Below, one piece after another: positions 53,401 to 61,784 of a stretch of 64,000 bases of DNA (position 1 is its first letter; the number at the start of each line of letters is the position of its first letter). The stretch is taken from assembly GCF_000253295.1 (NCBI RefSeq), contig NC_015717.1:682001-746000 (forward strand), written 5' to 3'. Origin of the DNA: Hyphomicrobium sp. MC1 (lineage in GTDB: Bacteria > Pseudomonadota > Alphaproteobacteria > Rhizobiales > Hyphomicrobiaceae). Made by a program: the position numbers and the translations under genes. The notes under the pieces are model-generated. The model ran no database searches, was not told the origin of the DNA, and was given only the letters and a program-made list of their open reading frames with translations.

Positions 53401-55177
53401 CCAGGTCTTCGTTGGTCAGGATCGGCTGATCGACTTCGAGGCGCTTCTGCTTCGAGGTGCCTTGCAGATCCAGGATGTTCGGGCGCGGGCCGATGAAGGA
53501 GACGAGGCTCATCACCAGCTCTTCGCGGATCGAGTCGATCGGCGGGTTCGTGACCTGCGCGAAGTTCTGCTTGAAATAGGTGTGAAGCAGCTTCGACTTC
53601 GACGACAGCGCCGAGATCGGCGTGTCGGTGCCCATCGAGCCGGTGGCTTCTTCGCCCTTTTCCGCCATCGGCGTCAGCAGGAACTTGATGCTTTCCTGGG
53701 TGTAGCCGAACGACTGCTGCAGATCGAGCAGGGCGACGTTCGACTTCGCGGCGGTGGCGCTCTTCGACGGCAGTGGCAGGTCGGAGACCTTGATCTGCGT
53801 GCGCTTCAGCCACGTCTCATACGGGTGGCTGGCGGCGATCTCGGCCTTCAGCTCTTCGTCGGAGATGATGCAACCCTTTTCGAGGTCGATGAGCAGCATC
53901 TTGCCGGGCTGCAGGCGCCACTTCTTGACGATGTTTTCTTCTTCGACCGGCAGCACGCCGGACTCGGACGACATGATGACGGTGTCGTCCTTAGTCACGA
54001 GGTAGCGGGCCGGACGCAGACCGTTGCGGTCGAGCGTCGCGCCGATCTGGCGGCCGTCGGTGAAGGCCATGGCGGCGGGGCCGTCCCACGGCTCCATCAA
54101 GCAGGCATGATATTCGTAGAAGGCGCGGCGGTTGGTATCCATCGTCGGATTGCCGGCCCACGCTTCGGGTATCAGCATCATCGCCGCGTGCGAAAGGCTG
54201 TAGCCGCCCATGACGAGGAATTCGAGCGCGTTGTCGAAACAGGCGGTATCGGACTGGCCTTCATACGAGATCGGCCAGAGCTTCGAGATCTTGTCGCCAA
54301 AGAGGGGCGACGACACCGATGCCTGGCGTGCGGCCATCCAGTTGACGTTGCCGCGCAGGGTGTTGATCTCGCCGTTGTGCGCAACCATGCGATAGGGGTG
54401 CGCGAGCTTCCACGACGGGAACGTGTTCGTCGAGAAGCGTTGGTGCACGAGGGCGAGCGCCGACACGAGGCGCGGGTCGGACAGGTCCGAGTAATAGGCC
54501 TTCACCTGGAAGGACAGGAACATGCCCTTATAGACGAGCGTGCGCGTCGACAGCGACACGGTGTAGTGGCCGATGTCGCGGCCCTTATACGCGTCGTGGA
54601 TCGCATTAGAGACGACCTTGCGGACCATATAAAGGTGACGCTCAAACTCTTCCTGATCGGTCATGCTCGCCGGGCGGCGGATGAAGACGTGGCGATGCAC
54701 CGGCTCGACATCGCGCACCATGTCCGACAAGCAACCGTTTTCAACCGGGACCGTGCGCCAGCCGATCAGCTCAAGGCCTTCTTCCTTGAGGCAGCGCGCC
54801 CAGACGCGCTCGCAATGCGCGCGAAGACGTTCGTCGTGCGGCATAAAGATGTGGCCGACAGCGTATTCGCCCGGTGCCGGAAGATCGAAGCCGAGCGCCT
54901 TCGTTTCGGCGGCCAGGAAGTCATGCGGGATCTGAATCATGATGCCGGCGCCGTCGCCGGAAAGCGGGTCGGCACCGACCGCACCGCGATGCTCGAGGTT
55001 TTCGAGGATCTTCAAGGCGCCTTCGACGATGCTATGTGATTTGCGACCCTTGAGGTTCGCAATGAAGCCGACGCCGCATGCGTCGCGCTCAAGAGCCGGA
55101 TCAAAAAGGCCTGCTGCCGCCGGACGGCTTCCCGTGCCGATTTCGTCTTCCAGCGGAGACAGATATCCTTCGCTCAT
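50450..55177 (-). CDS. gltB: Glutamate synthase large subunit
   Basis: A 1575-residue enzyme of normal length. The glutaminase nucleophile is Cys34 in [15 protein letters not shown], so a 33-residue propeptide is likely removed. The central FMN/synthase domain (about 850-1240) contains the cysteine cluster [20 protein letters not shown] and [11 protein letters not shown]. The C-terminal GXGXG helix domain (about 1300-1500) has [19 protein letters not shown]. A very long antisense frame (52394-55039) is a codon-bias shadow. Upstream lies a 546-base gap. Confidence 0.96.
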   Translation of the reverse strand: [1575 protein letters not shown]

Positions 55178-55661
55178 TTCTCGCCTCGTATGGCCCGTTG
55201 GCCTAAATTCAGAACTTCGTTATTCGGAAACGTGCCCGGGTGCGGGCCGCTTTGTTTGTTCGACTTTTGCGCAATCTCGTCGGTCGAAGAATATTACGCC
55301 AAGCGCCGCCGTTTTCGGTCAGGGCGCGATAACACGTGGTGGTTAATGGAATGGAGCCCGCTGCCGATCGCACGGCCCTGCAAACCGCATATCCTGTATT
55401 CGAGCACTTCTATTTCTCCCACGCCGCCACTCGGAAGCCGTAAAGCGACGCTACGGCCGATGCAAACGTCCGAGCTGTTCTCAGACGCCCACCCACCGGC
55501 GCACAAAGGACAGCAATGTTGACCTATCTAGCAAATTCTACAGATTTGACACTGCGGCACAAGCGGTAACACGCAGCCGTGGCAATGATCTTTTTCGGCA
55601 AGCTCCGAGCGAGTACCGGGCAACAAAATTTCCTATGGTCAGTGCAGGCCCGAAGGCAGGC
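55178..55661 (+). other. Long gap upstream of gltB
   Basis: No gene or RNA recognised. It should carry the gltBD promoter on the minus strand. Short open frames here have no start signals or recognisable products. Confidence 0.4.
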
Positions 55662-55699
55662 AAAAAAAACGGCAACCCTGCCGAAGCAAGGCTGCCGTT
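55662..55699 (-). terminator. Intrinsic terminator of hsp20
   Basis: On the minus strand AACGGCA pairs with TGCCGTT, with additional inner pairing, followed by eight consecutive T residues. It lies 25 bases after the hsp20 stop. Confidence 0.88.
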
Positions 55700-55723
55700 C
55701 CAGGCTACACGAGAGACGTGAGG

Positions 55724-56182
55724 TTACGCAGCCGCTTTGGCTTCGAGCTGGTGGACGGGTTCACCCGTGCCGATCGCGATTGTCCGGGGCTTCTTGCTCT
55801 CCGGAACGTTGCGGACGAGATCTACGTGCAGGAGGCCGTTCTCGAATTTGGCGCCCGTCACATCGACGTGGTCGGCAAGCTGGAAGCGGCGCTCGAACGC
55901 GCGGGCGGCAATGCCGCGGTGAAGGTAGGTTTTGCCTTCGGCGTCAGCGGCCTTCTCGCCGGCGATCGAAAGGGTCTGCTCTTTGACCTCGATCTTCAGC
56001 TCGTCCTGGGAGAAGCCAGCAACAGCGAGCGTGATCCGGTAGGCGTTCTCGCCGGTGCGTTCGATGTTATAAGGCGGGTAGGTGGATTCGCTATCGAAGC
56101 TTACGGAGCGATCGAGCGCCTGGAACAGGCGGTCGAAACCGATAGCAGAACGGTAAAAGGGGGCAAATTCAGCGTGTCGCAT
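55724..56182 (-). CDS. Small heat shock protein (Hsp20/IbpA family)
   Basis: A 152-residue chaperone of the class A rhizobial type: N-terminal RHAEFAPFYRSAIGFDRLFQ, alpha-crystallin domain at about 38-135 (YNIERTGENAYRITLAVAGF in part, TYLHRGIAARAFERRFQLAD), and the C-terminal I-x-I motif in PRTIAIGTG. It holds unfolded proteins during heat shock. The ATG at 56182 has GGAGGA 6 bases upstream; the longer frame to 56266 would run through that site. A ROSE-like thermometer precedes it. Confidence 0.93.
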   Translation of the reverse strand: MRHAEFAPFYRSAIGFDRLFQALDRSVSFDSESTYPPYNIERTGENAYRITLAVAGFSQDELKIEVKEQTLSIAGEKAADAEGKTYLHRGIAARAFERRFQLADHVDVTGAKFENGLLHVDLVRNVPESKKPRTIAIGTGEPVHQLEAKAAA

Positions 56183-56300
56183 GACATATCCTCCATGAGA
56201 AGCGACATGTAAAAACGGGCCAGTTGGCTCGGTTTTTCCAGTGCGGTCCCGCTTTGCGGCAACCACACTAAAAAGGTAGGAAGCCGAATATTCGCTTCAA
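56183..56300 (-). promoter_or_regulatory. ROSE-like RNA thermometer in the hsp20 leader
   Basis: On the minus strand the ribosome-binding site is locked in TTCTC-ATG-GAGGA (56201-56189), a 5-bp hairpin, and is preceded by TCGC to give TCGCTTCTC, reminiscent of the conserved U-Y-G-C-U element of ROSE thermometers. Two further hairpins lie upstream: GAGCCA-AC-TGGCCC (56230-56217) and CCGC-AAA-GCGG (56259-56249), plus GAAGC...GCTTC beyond. ROSE elements control hsp20 translation in Bradyrhizobium and other rhizobia. The 5' boundary is approximate. Confidence 0.65.
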
Positions 56301-56393
56301 GAGGCTGCCTGCCAAGATCATGTGTTAATCGCGTTGGTTCGCGTTTCTTCCTCAATATTTTCGCCTTGCGCGCATGAGCATGAAGAGCGGCAG

Positions 56394-57365
56394 ATGAAAC
56401 TGGTTTCGCTTTCGATCAATCCCGTTCCGAGCGGCGCCGAGGTATTGGCTTTCGACGGCTACGACCGCCGCAAGCTGCGCGCGGCGCTTTGGGAGGCCAC
56501 GCGCGGGCCGGTGCGGGGCACCGTTATCATCGTGCAGGGGCGAGGCGAGTTCATCGAGAAGTATTTCGAGGTCGTTGCCGATCTCAGGCGGCGCGGCTTC
56601 GCCGTGGCAATCTTCGATTTGCGCGGGCAGGGTGGGTCCGAGCGTGTCTTGTCGAACCGGCATAAGGGGCACGTCGTCGCCTTCACCGAATACGACCGCG
56701 ATCTAGCGATATTTATCGACGAGATCGTGCGGCCGAACCTGCCGGAGCCGTTCGTCGGGCTTGGTCATTCGCTCGGAGGCAACATTCTGCTGCGCGGGGC
56801 GCAGGACGAAGCGAGCCCGTTCTCGCGCATGATTCTGCTGTCGCCAATGATCGACATCCACGAGCGCATGCTCGGGGCGAGCCGACCGCTAGCGAAGGCT
56901 TATGCTTCGACGGCGTCGATGCTGGGGCTGGCGACCGCCTACGTTCGCGGTGGCACCGACCAGCCGAATGACCTCATGGCGTTCGAGAATAACAGGCTGA
57001 CGAGCGATTACGTGCGCTGGTCGCGGGTGAAATCGATCATTGAGGCTGCGCCTGACTTGGCGCTCGGGTCGCCGACGGTCGGCTGGCTCCGGGCGGCGCT
57101 GAGAAGCTGCGCCATGCTTTCGCGACCCGATTATCCGAAATACGTGTGCGTGCCGATGATGCTCTTTGCTGCGGGCGCCGATCATGTCGTTTCGATGCAG
57201 GCGATCGAAGATTTTGCCGTCGATCTTAAATCCGGCGGCCACGTTCTGATGCCGGGTTCGCGGCATGAGATTCTGCAAGAGACAGACGCCATCCGGCAGC
57301 GGTTCTGGGCCGCTTTCGACGCCTACATGGGCGTCGAAACGTTGCCGTCGGAAGGTCGCCTATAA
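56394..57365 (+). CDS. Alpha/beta hydrolase, lysophospholipase-like
   Basis: A 323-residue Hydrolase_4-type protein: TVIIVQGRGEFIEKYFEVV near residue 45, FDLRGQGGSERVL, nucleophile serine in GLGHSLGGNILLRGA (Ser about 128), and the late aspartate/histidine in FAAGADHVVS and GSRHEILQE. This is the pattern of bacterial monoglyceride lipases/lysophospholipases (PldB-like). No signal peptide. The frame upstream of the ATG at 56394 lacks homology. It is divergent from hsp20. Confidence 0.85.
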   Translation: MKLVSLSINPVPSGAEVLAFDGYDRRKLRAALWEATRGPVRGTVIIVQGRGEFIEKYFEVVADLRRRGFAVAIFDLRGQGGSERVLSNRHKGHVVAFTEYDRDLAIFIDEIVRPNLPEPFVGLGHSLGGNILLRGAQDEASPFSRMILLSPMIDIHERMLGASRPLAKAYASTASMLGLATAYVRGGTDQPNDLMAFENNRLTSDYVRWSRVKSIIEAAPDLALGSPTVGWLRAALRSCAMLSRPDYPKYVCVPMMLFAAGADHVVSMQAIEDFAVDLKSGGHVLMPGSRHEILQETDAIRQRFWAAFDAYMGVETLPSEGRL

Positions 57366-57367
57366 AA

Positions 57368-58201
57368 CTAAATCTTGTTGAGCAGGGCCAGCACGTCTTC
57401 GTGCAGACGCGGATCGCCGGTCGCGATGATGTCACCACCGGACGAGGGGTCGCCGCCGGTCCATGTGGTGATCACCCCGCCGGCGCGCTCGATGATCGGG
57501 ATGATGGCGACGATGTCGTAAGGCTTCAGGCCCGATTCGATGATGACGTCGACGAAGCCGGACGCGAGCAGGCAATAGCCGTAGCAGTCGCCGCCGTAAC
57601 GGGTAAGGCGGGCTTTCGATTTGAGGGACGTGAGTGCTGCCGACTGCTCAGGGGTCTCAAACAGGTCGGGGTGCGTCGAGGTCAGAATCGCATCTTCGAT
57701 CTTGGTGCATTCGCGCGTCTTGATACGGGCCGGACGGCCGCCGCGCAGACTGTGGTAGGCCGCCTTGTCGCCCGACCAGAAGCGCTCGCCGGTAAATGGC
57801 TGATCGACTAAGCCAAAGATCGGTTGGTCGTCCTTCATCACCCCGATCAGCGTACCCCAAAGCGGGGAGCCCATGATGAAGGCGCGGGTGCCGTCGATCG
57901 GGTCGATGACCCACTTATAGGAGCTGGTGCCGGGACGCGTGCCGAACTCCTCGCCGACGATGCCATGGTCGGGGAAGCGGGTTGAGAGCGCCTGGACGAT
58001 CGCTTTCTCGGCGCCCCGGTCGGCCTTCGTCACGGGATCGAAAGCTCCGCCAGCCGCCTTGTTTTCCACAGGCATTGGTTTACGAAAATGCTTGAGGATA
58101 ACGGAGCCGGAAATATCGGCCAGCTCCTGCGCGACGCGGACAAGGGCCTGAAATTCGGTCGCCGGCACACGTTCCGCCACGCGGTCACCCTGAGATTTCA
58201 A
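57368..58201 (-). CDS. hisN: Histidinol-phosphatase, inositol monophosphatase family
   Basis: A 277-residue IMPase-fold protein with metal-site motifs GIVGEEFGTRPG and WVIDPIDGTRAFIMGSPLWG, and the C-terminal DGVIT-like AGGVITTWTGGDPSSGGDII. The sequence is of the HisN group that dephosphorylates histidinol phosphate in actinobacteria and many alphaproteobacteria; another IMPase substrate cannot be ruled out. The start is uncertain: TTG at 58201, or GTG at 58180 or 58168. It ends 2 bases from the convergent hydrolase. Confidence 0.85.
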   Translation of the reverse strand: MKSQGDRVAERVPATEFQALVRVAQELADISGSVILKHFRKPMPVENKAAGGAFDPVTKADRGAEKAIVQALSTRFPDHGIVGEEFGTRPGTSSYKWVIDPIDGTRAFIMGSPLWGTLIGVMKDDQPIFGLVDQPFTGERFWSGDKAAYHSLRGGRPARIKTRECTKIEDAILTSTHPDLFETPEQSAALTSLKSKARLTRYGGDCYGYCLLASGFVDVIIESGLKPYDIVAIIPIIERAGGVITTWTGGDPSSGGDIIATGDPRLHEDVLALLNKI

Positions 58202-58329
58202 TTGTTTGACAGACGCTCCTGATAGCGCCAGTTGCTATGCCGTTATAGAGCAAGGTTGAACTAGATACATATTAGTAACGTAAGTTGTGGCGAGCTGGAT
58301 ACAGCCACCTTTTAATGTGCTAGTGCAAT

Positions 58330-58471
58330 ACGCGTTTAGATTGCGATGCGCCACGAACCGGCTCATCGTGATGGCTGCGAGTGCGATGACACGCTTCACC
58401 GCTTTCGCTGCCCAATTTGGGCGTTTCCTCCCTAGACTTGGGCCGTTCGGGTTCGGACGGCCTTTCTTTAT
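58330..58471 (+). ncRNA. AbcR/alpha-r15-like small RNA, copy 1
   Basis: The 33-base block at 58417-58449 (TTGGGCGTTTCCTCC, then CTAGACTTGGGCCGTTCG) is repeated exactly at 58647-58679. It contains the unpaired TTTCCTCCCT anti-Shine-Dalgarno sequence typical of AbcR-type RNAs and is followed by a terminator (GGCCGT/ACGGCC, 58441-58462) and TTTCTTTA. A box starting CACCTTTTAAT at 58306 also recurs before copy 2 and may be the promoter. The 5' end is a guess. AbcR RNAs occur as tandem pairs in rhizobia and repress ABC-transporter mRNAs. Confidence 0.7.
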
Positions 58472-58604
58472 TGAGAATTTTCCTGCCCGCAGTGGTTGCG
58501 CCAAGCTTAGGCGCTTGAAATGCCTGAATTTTAGCCTTGCACTTTTTGATGGCCAGATTTGCGGAAAACGCATTTGCTGGTGATGCGCTGCACCTTTAAT
58601 TTTT

Positions 58605-58702
58605 GCAGTGCGATATGTGAGCTCCGCTCGCGCTTCGCAGCCCTCCTTGGGCGTTTCCTCCCTAGACTTGGGCCGTTCGTGGAATTCGGACGGCCCTTTT
58701 TC
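58605..58702 (+). ncRNA. AbcR/alpha-r15-like small RNA, copy 2
   Basis: It shares with copy 1 the exact 33-base block (58647-58679), the preceding CGCTTCGCAGCCC-like segment, and the upstream box (CACCTTTAAT at 58591). It ends in a strong terminator: GGGCCGT pairs with ACGGCCC (58670-58696), then TTTTT. The 5' end is approximate. It converges on the N-formylglutamate amidohydrolase gene. No ORF in this 533-base gap is convincing, so the two RNAs are its main content. Confidence 0.72.
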
Positions 58703-58734
58703 TATGGTGAATCCGATGCCTCGGAGCGCGCCCT

Positions 58735-59634
58735 TTATTCGGCGGCGGCGCGGTAGTCGAGAATGCCCGGCACCTCGCGGAACAGCGTCGATACGATATC
58801 GATCAGAACTTCAGACAGGCGCTGATAGCCTGAGTTCTCCTGGAACGTCAGTTCATTGATATAGAGCCCGCGGTTGATTTCGAGCTGGATGGCGTGGGTG
58901 CCTCGTCCGGGACGGCCGTGGTGCTCGGTGATGTAGCCGCCGGCATACGGACGGTTCAACTGCACTTTGAAACCACGCCGCTGGAATTCGTCGCGGATAA
59001 GAAGCGTGAGGCGCGGATCGGCGGATGCGCCGAAGCGATCGCCGATGACGATGTCGGGGCGCTGGGCGCCGCCGGGCGCCATCGCCGTCGACGGCATCGA
59101 ATGACAATCAATTAGGACGGCATAGCCGAAGTTTTCCCGTGTCTGCGTGACTAGACGGGAAAGCTCTGCGTGGAAGGGAAAATAAAGCTGCTCGATGCGC
59201 GCCAACACGTTTTCGAGGCGCAGCCGCGAGGGGTAGATCTCCTCGCCGTCGGCAACGATGCGGGCGACAGTACCGAGCCCGCCGGCGACGCGGATCGACT
59301 GCGTGTTGGCGTGGGCGGGCAGCGGTTCGAGCACCAGTTCCGGGTCGAGTTCATAGGGCTCGCGGTTGAGATCGAGATAGGCGCGGGGAAAACGCGCGCT
59401 GATGAGCGGCGCGCCAAGGCTCGCTACGGGGCGGAACAGCTTGTCGACAAAGCAATCTTCAGAACGGCGTAGCGTTTTCGGGTCAAGCCTGGAAATGGCT
59501 AGAAATTCCGGCGGATAGAGGCGGCCGGAATGCGGTGACGAGAATACGAACGGCACGCCCTGTGTCCGCGGCGACAGGACATCGTAGGACGGGAAAAATG
59601 CGCTGGGCACGTCGTGGGATCTATCGTCGGGCAT
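58735..59634 (-). CDS. N-formylglutamate amidohydrolase-family protein
   Basis: A 299-residue FGase-fold protein: VPFVFSSPHSGRLYPPEFLA near residue 30 (zinc-site His), RSEDCFVDKLF, SARFPRAYLDLNREPYELDP in parts, LIDCHSMPS and HAIQLEINRGLY. The family hydrolyses N-formylglutamate in histidine degradation, but many alphaproteobacterial members stand outside hut operons, as here. It is divergent from cpdR, an arrangement also seen in other Hyphomicrobiales. Confidence 0.88.
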   Translation of the reverse strand: MPDDRSHDVPSAFFPSYDVLSPRTQGVPFVFSSPHSGRLYPPEFLAISRLDPKTLRRSEDCFVDKLFRPVASLGAPLISARFPRAYLDLNREPYELDPELVLEPLPAHANTQSIRVAGGLGTVARIVADGEEIYPSRLRLENVLARIEQLYFPFHAELSRLVTQTRENFGYAVLIDCHSMPSTAMAPGGAQRPDIVIGDRFGASADPRLTLLIRDEFQRRGFKVQLNRPYAGGYITEHHGRPGRGTHAIQLEINRGLYINELTFQENSGYQRLSEVLIDIVSTLFREVPGILDYRAAAE

Positions 59635-59917
59635 GGTGCGGCGTTGTCTCGTTCAGATCCCGGCTTGAGAATGTTTGTTCAGAGCGGCCTACATTGCCAA
59701 CGGTGCGGCGCGAAGTCCATGCAAGACTTTTAATGTGATGCGGATTGCACATAGCTTACGCGCGACAATGCCGTTTCCAGGTAAATAAGCATTCCGCCAC
59801 GAAGTCGAGCGATCCTTTCCACAGTTTCATGCTCCGTTTACCTAAGTTGGGCCAAGTTTGCGTACGACGAGATATGGGGTATTTCTCGTCCGGGGTTTTC
59901 GCACATTCAGAGTAGCC

Positions 59918-60304
59918 ATGACCGCTAAGCCATCCAGCCTGCCGATCCGTCGCATCTTGCTTGCCGAGGATGACGACTCCATGCGCGGCTTTCTCGTTAA
60001 GGCGCTGGAGAAAGCGAACTACGATGTCGTCGCTTTCGAAAACGGCGAAGACGCCTACGACCGGCTGAAATCCGAGCCCTTCACGCTGCTGCTGACGGAT
60101 ATCGTCATGCCCAAGATGGACGGCATCGAACTGGCGCGGCGCGCCAGCGAAATCGATCCCGATCTCAAGATCATGTTCATCACCGGCTTTGCGGCGGTCG
60201 TGCTCAATAGTGAAAACCAGCCGCCAAAAGACGCACGTGTTCTTTCCAAGCCCTTCCATCTCAAGGACTTGGTGAAGGAAGTCGACCGCTTGCTGGCAGC
60301 TTGA
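59918..60304 (+). CDS. cpdR: CpdR-type single-domain response regulator
   Basis: A 128-residue receiver domain: RILLAEDDDSMRGFLVKALE near the start, phosphoacceptor Asp61 in LLLTDIVMPKMDG, and the lysine in VLSKPFHLKDLV. CpdR, when unphosphorylated, primes ClpXP to degrade cell-cycle substrates such as CtrA and PdeA. The start at 59918 (MTAKPSSLPIRRI) is preferred to the longer frame from 59858. The neighbourhood matches cpdR loci in related bacteria. Confidence 0.9.
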   Translation: MTAKPSSLPIRRILLAEDDDSMRGFLVKALEKANYDVVAFENGEDAYDRLKSEPFTLLLTDIVMPKMDGIELARRASEIDPDLKIMFITGFAAVVLNSENQPPKDARVLSKPFHLKDLVKEVDRLLAA

Positions 60305-60390
60305 AATGGCCTTTCGACGATAATCGTCAAATTGCGGCGTTCCGGGGCTTGACCTGGGTATCGCTAACCCTCTAGAAGCTCGTTTCTTCC

Positions 60391-60465
60391 GGGCACTTAG
60401 CTCAGCGGTAGAGCACTACCTTGACATGGTAGGGGTCAGAGGTTCGATCCCTCTAGTGCCCACCA
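60391..60465 (+). tRNA. tRNA-Val (anticodon GAC)
   Basis: A complete cloverleaf: acceptor GGGCACT pairs with AGTGCCC, the D arm has GCTCAGCGGTAGAGC, the anticodon loop TTGACAT has GAC at 60423-60425, the T arm is AGAGG-TTCGATC-CCTCT, and the CCA end is encoded (60463-60465). Confidence 0.95.
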
Positions 60466-60680
60466 TCGAAGCCTCTGGTTTCTTTGGTTTTCCGGAACGC
60501 CTGCGGTCTTTCCCATCATTGCCCGTCTATTGATCTGACTTGAGCGTCGAGGACGAGAATCCGCGCTTTTAGACCGAAAGAAGCGGGCCTTCGTGAGCTT
60601 TAGGCGGGCATCGGGGATTGTCGGTATACGTCCTTTAGCCGAATGGGCTTTTACCATTTTGCCGCACTAGCATCGGCATT

Positions 60681-61637
60681 ATGGCGCACGCGGATAATAT
60701 TTTTCAGTGTCCTGTAACTGGCCGTCCCCTTCGGCGGCGAGGCGATATGTATGTCACGGACGATGAAGTCGGGAGCTATCGCGTCTTCGATGACATCGCA
60801 GTGCTTCTTCCGCAGGTGAATGAGCCGACAACCCCATCGAATATCATTGATTGGTATGATTCATTCGGGTGGGCGCAGAATGCCAATGGCAAATTCAAAG
60901 AAACAGACGCTCTCAACGAAGCCAAACAGGTACAAATCGAGCATACCAGTCACTGCATTTCCCGGCTGAGCAAATATTTCGAAAAGGGTGGCGACTATAT
61001 TGTCGACGTTGGGAGCGGCCCGATCGCGCATCCAGAACTTCTCAGTTATGGGCAAAATTTCAAGAAGCGTATTTGCATTGATCTCTCAATCACCGGTCTG
61101 CGGCAAGCCAAACAAAAGCTCAGCGATAGGGGCATTTACGTCCAAGGGGACGCAACGAGGCTTCCTCTCGTTAGCGGCTCGATCGATGCGATCACATGCA
61201 ATCACCTCATCTATCAATTGCCCGTCCATCTGCAGAGGCCGGCTATCTTGGAACTGTGGCGCGTTTTGAAACCTGGCGGGGTCGCGGTGATCGTCTATAG
61301 ATGGCTCCACTCCGGATTTGCATTCCGGCTTGAGAAGCTCGCTTCAAAATTTGGTATAGGCGAAGAAGTGGCCGGGGCATCCGATCACGTTCCGGAACGT
61401 GATCCTGATGAGCCGCAACTGCGAAGATGGTTTGAAGAACAGCACTGGCCCTTCACCTACTCATACGACTGTTATCGTTTGATCGATAACGAGTTCATGC
61501 GCCGATATGTCAGCAATGATTGGCGTGGCCGGTTGTTTCTTAACACATTGCTATCGATGCAGCGTTGTCTACCTTCACAGTGCGGAAGATATGGCCTGTT
61601 TCCTGCTATCGTTATCCACAAGCCGTCGTTGAATTAA
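60681..61637 (+). CDS. Class I SAM-dependent methyltransferase
   Basis: A 318-residue protein. Residues 1-45 look like a Trm112/YcaR-type start (FQCPVTGRPLRRRGDMYVTD), although only one cysteine is present. The Methyltransf_11 domain follows (about 100-230): YIVDVGSGPIAHPELLSYG as motif I, YVQGDATRLPLVSGSIDAIT in part, and LWRVLKPGGVAVIVYRW. The substrate is unknown. Codon use is less GC-rich than its neighbours (for example the AT-rich stretch 60840-60960), and it lies just after a tRNA gene, so it may have been acquired. No attachment-site repeat was found. Confidence 0.78.
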   Translation: MAHADNIFQCPVTGRPLRRRGDMYVTDDEVGSYRVFDDIAVLLPQVNEPTTPSNIIDWYDSFGWAQNANGKFKETDALNEAKQVQIEHTSHCISRLSKYFEKGGDYIVDVGSGPIAHPELLSYGQNFKKRICIDLSITGLRQAKQKLSDRGIYVQGDATRLPLVSGSIDAITCNHLIYQLPVHLQRPAILELWRVLKPGGVAVIVYRWLHSGFAFRLEKLASKFGIGEEVAGASDHVPERDPDEPQLRRWFEEQHWPFTYSYDCYRLIDNEFMRRYVSNDWRGRLFLNTLLSMQRCLPSQCGRYGLFPAIVIHKPSLN

Positions 61638-61784
61638 GCTGAGGCCTTCGTCCGACTGGCGGCCCTCGGCAACTGATACAACATACCCTCGAAATCCAAC
61701 GTCAGGTCGGCCGAGCCCGGAAAGGATTTCGGTTTCGCCGCGAGTGGGCGCCTGTCACCCGCCGAGAGTGGCGATTGCCGATCC

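Noticed and set aside
52394..55039. Very long plus-strand frame (881 residues) opposite gltB
   Set aside because: It is the antisense of a strongly conserved gene with high-GC codon bias. Its translation is repetitive and matches no family.
60436..60657. Minus-strand frame ending in WWALEGSNL over the tRNA
   Set aside because: This is the usual false frame produced by a tRNA gene on the opposite strand.
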